The notes under the pieces: model-generated | Seen by the model: only the letters and a program-made list of their open reading frames with translations | Databases searched by the model: none | What the model was told of the DNA's origin: nothing | Shown: positions 58,801 to 64,000 of the stretch, piece after piece | How positions within the stretch are numbered: position 1 is the first letter of the stretch | Layout: each line of letters opens with the position of its first letter | From: Siphonodentalium dalli | Taxonomy: Eukaryota; Mollusca; Scaphopoda; Gadilida; Siphonodentaliidae | Reading direction: 5' to 3' | Assembly: GCA_032622095.1 (NCBI GenBank) | Contig: CP136065.1 | Span: 21,378,134-21,442,133, forward strand | Length of the DNA: 64,000 nucleotides | Made by a program: the position numbers and the translations under genes

Positions 58801-59511
58801 CCCTGCGAATATTCGAGATTCGATTCGATATCGCCGTTGTGATTCGGTGTCGAAACCCCGATTTGAATATTTTCGAATATCCAATTTGTCCCATCATTGA
58901 CACATTTTGCGAATTTTGCACGAAGTCATTATGAAATATAGATCCGCCATATTTGTCACAACATGCGTATGGCCTTAGATTGTGAGAAATTGGTTCGCTT
59001 GGTATTGTCAAAAAGCGTACATGATGTAAAATGTCAACAAAATTGCTAACCTAGGCTGTCAAGAATTTAACTGATTAATTGTGCCATCGGGCGGATATAT
59101 GTAAAATCGTGGGTGTACATGTGAATTTATCGCTAATTAGTGTCACATGATCAGGCCACGAATCTGTCTGTCTAATTTCAGCTCGCATCGAGATTACAAT
59201 TAACTGAAAACTGCATACATATAACTATTGTATTCGTACACACATTCTTTGAAACACTTAAAATTGTTAATAACTAATATTTAACAGAAATATATAAAAC
59301 TGATAAAACCAGAGAATCGCATAATTGTTAGTTTCTTTCAAATTGCACACTGGCATTTGCCAATGCCCTGTATAATATCAAACTCGCGACCGACTTGAAA
59401 ATTTCTGCTAAGCGCTGACGGCTAGCCGATGCGATTCGAAATTCGATATCGACATTGGCCTCCGATTCTATATCAGATTTCGAATCCGCGTAGAAGTGAC
59501 TATTCGCAGGG
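58801..59511 (-). mobile_element. 711-bp repeat element with CCCTGCGAATA termini
   Basis: One end starts CCCTGCGAATATTCGAGATT; the other is the complement of CCCTGCGAATAGTCACTTC. The short inverted ends CCCTGCGAATA suggest a hAT-like non-autonomous element. A second copy, in the inverse direction, runs from 63302 past the window end. No coding frame. The two copies share the same flanking junction, so they spread here by segmental duplication and not by separate insertions. Confidence 0.8.
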
Positions 59512-59603
59512 CCTTATCGAATACGGCGATCGATTTGGTGCAGTCATGTGCATTGACTTTGTCAGTTCAGTTAGACTCCCGTGGCATATATGCTGTTTAT
59601 GTG
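59512..59603 (-). pseudogene. Antisense copy of gene B's 3' end
   Basis: The reverse complement of this stretch matches 63210-63301: last codons of exon 3 (NSIYATGV), stop, and 3' flank (CGATCGCCGTATTCGATAGG). It is close to identical, hence recent. It lies in intron 1 of the same gene, in opposite orientation, so intron and terminal exon of one pre-mRNA could pair. Confidence 0.85.
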
Positions 59604-59699
59604 TCAATGATGGGACAAATTGGATATTCGAAAATATTCAAATCGGGGTTTCGACACCGAATCACAACGGCGATATCGAATCGAATCTCGAATATTCAA

Positions 59700-59835
59700 G
59701 GGTCCTGTTATTGGACATACGGCAGGGTGCATCAGACAGTTAATGTTGTAGGGTACATACCACCGGGTGTCTGACAATTCAAGTGGTATGGTGTGCCATG
59801 GAGATAGCACCGGGGTTGGGACATTAACAGCATCT
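59700..59835 (+). pseudogene. Degraded WSC exon relic (right arm)
   Basis: GACATACGGCAGGGTGCATC and, further on, GGTGTCTGACAATTCAAGTG, GTGTGCCATGGAGATAGCAC and ACATTAACAGCATCTATATG parallel exon 3 of genes A and B (ATATACGGCAGGGTGTCCGA, GTGTCCAGGAGATGGCAGC, ACATAAACAGCATATATG). Two partial pieces seem joined. No open frame remains. Confidence 0.6.
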
Positions 59836-60050
59836 ATATGAAGTCTTTACTCAAAAAACTCAAGTGTTATAAATATATACACCAACCACGTGTTACATTT
59901 TACCTACCCGTAAAGTGCTGCATCTTACACTTGGAATTCTGCTACACGAATTCCTATATACTTATCCACTTAATTATGCGTATATCATATGTGCTCAAAT
60001 ATAAAATCCTACACCATAACTGTGCATACATCCCATCCATCCCTAACTAA

Positions 60051-61553
60051 GGGTGGATACACACATGCATGTAATGTTTGTATGTAAAATACATGTATTT
60101 TACATGGCCACACCAATAATTGACAAAATTAATCACCTGCGTGCGAGAGGTCAATTTCACCAGTGAGTAGTCATAAACCATTATCAAACAAACTGCCATC
60201 AAGAAATTTCAGGCCAGTCATAAACATGTCTTCTTTCATGGATGCCGAAATGAGTAATTCTTGTCTGATATATGTTGCTGTTTTTCACGAGTTATAATTC
60301 ATTTCGAAAAGTGGATTAGAGCGTCGGTCGATTTTATACTTGATTTGTTTCTGTCTTTTCTTGGAAACAGGGTCATCCAAAACAAAAATAAAATATGCAG
60401 AATTCTTTTATAGGATGATACCGGCTTGTTGAGATTTCTCTGATAATTTGAGGGCGAGCTCATGTGATAACATTAATTCAATTAGGATTGCAAATATTCA
60501 TTATAGCGCCAAAAAATAATGCAGGCACAGCGTTGAAATTAAAAAGAGTGACACCCCCCCCCCCCCCATTTATATATATGTTTCTCAATCCAAAGGTTGA
60601 ACAAGCTCCTAACTGTCACAAGCTTGAATTATAAAATTTTCGACCATAATCCATGATTGGGGGAGGGGTTGGTTCTCGAAAGCTTCCAATAACTAATGGA
60701 GTTAATAAATGTATCAGTCGGGATTATCTGGGCAAGAATTACAATATAATGTTTTACTTAAATATTGCATAGTTGTAAATTTTGCGTATACATGTACATT
60801 GGGGTGATAGGAAGACAGTCAGCCATGACTATATCACCCCTAGCAATATACATGTATAGTCTATTAATATTATATTTATTTGTAATTGTACTTTCCATGT
60901 GTGTGTATTGTAAATAAAATTATCCTATCCTATCCTAACTGTATAACACAAGCGAGGAAAGGTGACGTAGTTGGGAACTCGTAGCTAGGCAATACCGTTT
61001 CGCCGAATGAAGACAAACAGCAACACCATGCATTCAAATTTAAAGCTGTATAATATGTTCATAATTATATGAATAGCATAAATTGCTGCATATTAGATTA
61101 ACCACTCGTAGAAAACAGACACGACAGAAATTACTACGATATTTATAAAGCAGGGTGTCAGGACTCAGGGTGCTGCATGCACACCCCCCATCGAGGAAAT
61201 ATGCAATGGTGAATACGGTAGCTTCTGGGATATAGCTCCCCGTGCATGTTGGGGGTCATAGCCCCCTGCGTTGGGGAAGAGGCCATCACTGGTATTAACA
61301 TCAATATAAGACTGACAATGATTTAAACAGAACGTTGACCATTTGAGTTATCGCGCGAATAATTATTTTAAGCGGCCTGACGACTTCGTCCCAGTCAACG
61401 GCTCTTCGGTGGTTCAGAGTTTAACTCACTGTGGTCAAACATAGTCGCAATGATTGGATTGTCAGCGGACACATATTACACGGTGTGTATGATCCATGTA
61501 AAACGCCAAATACACGATATTTACAGAGATTACATGCATGTGTGTATCCACCC
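60051..61553. mobile_element. Harbinger-like non-autonomous element, 1.5 kb
   Basis: Perfect terminal inverted repeats of about 25 bp begin GGGTGGATACACACATGCAT. A TAA flanks each side (60048-60050 and 61554-61556). The uninterrupted sequence survives in the other arm of the inverted repeat near 58450-58470 and contains a single TAA, which proves the 3-bp target duplication. TWA duplications and GG-starting ends are typical of PIF/Harbinger. No transposase frame. A LINE-like 3' end with (TATCC)n lies inside at about 60890-60940, and a C13 run at about 60547. Confidence 0.88.
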
Positions 61554-62022
61554 TAACACTATTTCTGTTTGGGCAAAGGCCATCGCATGATAATCCGGGG
61601 GAAAGTCACATTGGACTCCCGAAAGTAATATTGGACTCCCGAAAGTCATATTGGACTGGAATCGATTCCAATATGACTTTTACAATATTTATCAGGACTC
61701 CGGGTGACGTCATTTGGATCAACATAGTTTTATGGATTACACATATGTCATTATACAATCTTGTGTACAGTATGTGTTTTCTTATATTCGTTCATGTTGT
61801 GATGAAAAGTCATATTTTCACCACAACCAGGACTCGTACAAGAAAAAGACATAAAACATTATACAATTATACAATGCTGTGTTCAGTATGTGTTTTTCTT
61901 GTACGAGTCCCGGTTGTGATGAAAAGTCATATTGAATGAGAAGATTTCCATAAAATATATAAGAATCATCTTCATGATATATGATGATTCTAATAAGGTG
62001 GATGGTGGTTTAAATTTGTGCC

Positions 62023-62325
62023 ACATTAGTGGCATTCGAGTCAGGGATGGGGAAGGGGGGGGGGCACCTAATTAATTTGATACAAATCACTATTGTCGCC
62101 GATTTTCCAACAAACCTGTAATGCAATTGATTTGTGTCTGAAATTGATCCAGCCGGAGTCTGAAAATGTCATAATGTTACTTGCAGATTTTTATTCCGAC
62201 AATTATCATCAAAAATGTGCAATATATAAGCATATGGGACAAACGTTTCTGCAATTGTTCAACCCCCGGCCTGTCGTTCATAATCGAGCACATACACTAT
62301 GACATTCTGGGTCGAATTGTCCAAT
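62023..62325. other. Gene B intron 1, last part
   Basis: A G-rich patch at 62049-62066; otherwise nothing recognised. Confidence 0.5.
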
Positions 62326-62432
62326 GATGATGATGATGATGATGATGAAGATGATGATGACGATGACGATTATAATGACGATGGCGATGGTGATGATGAT
62401 GATGATGTTGATGATTATGATGAAGATGATGA
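62326..62432. repeat. (GAT)n/(GAC)n microsatellite next to the exon 2 acceptor
   Basis: Impure GAT repeats run to 22 bases before the acceptor AG of gene B exon 2. The acidic frame across it (62299-62541) arises from the repeat and is not a protein. Confidence 0.9.
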
Positions 62433-62454
62433 CTCGTGCTGTTACAATTTTCAG

Positions 62455-62580
62455 AAAATCACCAAAGAGGCAGCTACATGGGATGTTTCCATGACAACGG
62501 TGTTCGTGATCTCTGTAATTACAGAGTCGCAAATTCACTGAATAAACCAACCAGATGCATCGACACATGTCTAACAAATG
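62455..62580 (+). CDS. PAN-WSC secreted protein B, exon 2 (WSC first half)
   Basis: The acceptor is TACAATTTTCAG (AG 62453-62454) and the donor GTATGT starts at 62581. It is 126 nt, phase 1 at both ends. It encodes GSYMGCFHD, VRDLCNYR and PTRCIDTC, the first half of the WSC domain. It shares most residues with gene A exon 2 and is two codons shorter. The polypyrimidine tract is very short because the GAT microsatellite reaches almost to the acceptor. That could weaken recognition of this exon; since it is symmetric, skipping would keep the frame. Confidence 0.92.
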
Positions 62581-63078
62581 GTATGTACAGGAAGCGAGGG
62601 CAGGGGTTGGGGTTTTGGGGGCCCGGGATGTCTCACTCCCCAACTTTGTTCAAAATTTCAACTGTTGCAATTTCACACCAAAACTAGATTGAAATTGTTC
62701 TCATAGTTTAATCTTCCAACCTGTATTTAGTGTGGAATTTTCTCACATTTGTTTTACTTTCGGTATATATTTTGACTGCAATTGCTATCAGTTGAAAAAT
62801 TTCCAACCTCAGGGGGTATTAGGTTAGTAATTTCCGACAGTTGGAAATCTTGGGGTACCAATTGGAAAATCCCAAACTCAAGGGATAAGTGGTGCAAATG
62901 GGATTTCCCAAACTTGGGAATTTGTCATGGTCCAAGGGGTGCAATTTGACACATCAAGCTGGACACCCCCAACGGAGTATACTTCTAGCATTATTGGTAT
63001 TTTTTCTTGTTTATGTCAAAATCTAATTTCCCAAGCAAATAACAAAATGTTATACAATTAACAACTTCATTTTTATAG
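62581..63078. other. Gene B intron 2
   Basis: A 498-nt intron from GTATGT to TTTTTATAG. It has internal short repeats of the type CCAACTTKGTTCAAAATTTC and TTTCCAACCTCAGGGG. Gene A's intron 2 is 4.6 kb by comparison, the difference being mainly its minisatellite and inserted elements. Confidence 0.85.
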
Positions 63079-63242
63079 GCTACAAGTATGCTGGTGTACA
63101 GAACACAGATTGTTTCTGTGGATCCGCATATGGGATATACGGCAGTGTGTCAGAGAGTTCGTGCAATGCACAGTGTCCAGGAGATGGCAGCAAATTCTGC
63201 GGAGGATGGAACATAAACAGCATATATGCCACGGGAGTCTAA
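63079..63242 (+). CDS. PAN-WSC secreted protein B, exon 3 (WSC second half and stop)
   Basis: The acceptor is TTTTTATAG (AG 63077-63078). The exon enters in phase 1 and stops at TAA 63240-63242. It encodes YKYAGVQNTDCFCG, CPGDGSKFCGGWN and ends YATGV: the C-F-C-G and C-P-G-D...C-G-G-W hallmarks of the WSC second half. Joined coding length of gene B is 576 nt (192 residues): signal peptide, PAN-like domain, WSC domain, no membrane segment. Only about 60 bp of 3' sequence separate the stop from a repeat element at 63302, so the polyadenylation signal may lie inside that element. Confidence 0.93.
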
Positions 63243-63301
63243 CTGAACTGACAAAGTCAATGCACATGACTGCACCAAATCGATCGCCGTATTCGATAGG
63301 G

Positions 63302-64000
63302 CCCTGCGAATAGTCACTTCTACGCGGATTCGAAATCTGATATAGAATCGGAGGCCAATGTCGATATCGAATTTCGAATCGCATCGGCTAGCCGTCAGCG
63401 CTTAGCAGAAATTCTCAAGTCGGTCGCGAGTATGATATTATACAGGGCATTGGCAAATGCCAGTGTGCAATTTGAAAGAAACTAACAATTATGCGATTCT
63501 CTGGTTTTATCACTTTTATATATTTCTGTTAAATATTAGTTATTAACAATTTTAAGTGTTTCAAAGAATGTGTGTACGAATACAATAGTTATATGTATGC
63601 AGTTTGCAGTTAATTGTAATCTCGATGCGAGCTGAAATTAGACAGACAGATTCGTGGCCTGATCATGTGACACTAATTAGCGATAAATTCACATGTACAC
63701 CCACCATTTTACATATATCCGCCCGATGGCACAATTAATCAGTTAAATTATTGACAGCCTAGGTTAGCAATTTATTTTGACATTTTACATCATGTACGCT
63801 TTTTGACAATACCCAGTGAACCAATTTCTCACAATCTAAGGCCATACGCATGTTGTGACAAATATGGCGGATCTATATTTCATAATGACTTCGTGCAAAA
63901 TTCGCAAAATGTGTCAATGGTGGGACAAATTGGATATTCGAAAATATTCAAATCGGGGTTTCGACACCGAATCACAACGGCGATATCGAATCGAATCTCG
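63302..64000 (+). mobile_element. Repeat element with CCCTGCGAATA terminus, runs off the window
   Basis: Starts CCCTGCGAATAGTCACTTC and is the reverse complement of 59511-58801 throughout. It stops at the window end some ten bases before the expected other terminus. No coding frame. Confidence 0.85.

Larger units (their letters stand above)
58034..62022. repeat. 4-kb inverted repeat in gene B intron 1
   Basis: The left arm 58034-58908 pairs with the right arm 59604-62022. The right arm is longer because of an insertion at 60051-61553. The arms contain AATATGACTTTTCATCACAA, the triplicate GGGAGTCCAATATGACTT near 58353-58408, and degraded WSC exon sequence. The spacer 58909-59603 holds the rest of a repeat element and an antisense copy of gene B's tail. 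Confidence 0.9.

Noticed and set aside
62299-62541. Open frame with a long acidic (D-rich) stretch
   Set aside because: Produced by translating the GAT microsatellite; it overlaps the intron and the WSC exon in another frame.

Overview
The window is nuclear DNA of an animal, most likely a marine lophotrochozoan and probably a mollusc such as a bivalve. This rests on spliced genes with GT/AG introns of several kb, AT-rich sequence, two tRNA-derived SINEs, decayed non-LTR retrotransposons, many short foldback DNA elements and kilobase-scale minisatellites. The species call is inference. Coding sequence is about 2% of the window; the rest is introns, repeats and mobile DNA.

Three host genes can be supported. 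(1) On the minus strand, the first four exons of a CYP4-type cytochrome P450 (closest in motif to CYP4V) lie at 27944-27785, 8377-8268, 6805-6720 and 4922-4732. Their reading phases join without a break to about 182 codons. The haem-binding half should lie to the left of the window. Intron 1 is 19.4 kb and packed with repeats. (2) and (3) On the plus strand, two tandem paralogues share one design: exon 1 (signal peptide plus PAN/Apple-like cysteine domain), exon 2 (first half of a WSC domain) and exon 3 (second half of WSC plus stop). Gene A is 36176-36464, 40991-41122, 45725-45888 (194 aa). Gene B is 52902-53190, 62455-62580, 63079-63242 (192 aa). All introns are phase 1. Exons 1 and 3 have identical lengths in both copies. 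Decayed extra copies of the WSC exon lie at 45922-46022 and around 58680-58790 and 59700-59835. A well-preserved antisense copy of gene B's tail sits inside gene B's own intron 1 (59512-59603).

Layout: 1-4 kb holds a 353-bp tandem repeat with a dimeric higher order. 4.7-28 kb is the P450 gene body with MITEs, two SINEs, a LINE tail, a 3.5-kb inverted duplication rich in G tracts (16.2-19.7 kb) and a 385-bp tandem repeat (24.4-26.2 kb). 28.6-31.1 kb is a 46-bp minisatellite just upstream of the P450 start. 31-36 kb is repeat-rich intergenic DNA. 36-46 kb is gene A, whose intron 2 holds a 35-bp minisatellite of about 2.7 kb. 46-52.2 kb is intergenic, with foldback elements and a 3.2-kb 5'-truncated LINE flanked by a 13-bp target-site duplication. 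52.7-63.3 kb is gene B, whose intron 1 holds a 40-bp x 50 minisatellite and a 4-kb inverted repeat split by a Harbinger-like insertion. An element copy runs off the right end.

The most unusual signal is a conserved double-hairpin module of about 69 nt per hairpin (arms start GCCAATGCATTCTCTTATAT). It recurs in at least six places inside short elements with at least three unrelated kinds of terminus. Several of these, and other families here, are bounded by TTAA as piggyBac-mobilised MITEs would be. No virus or toxin gene was recognised.
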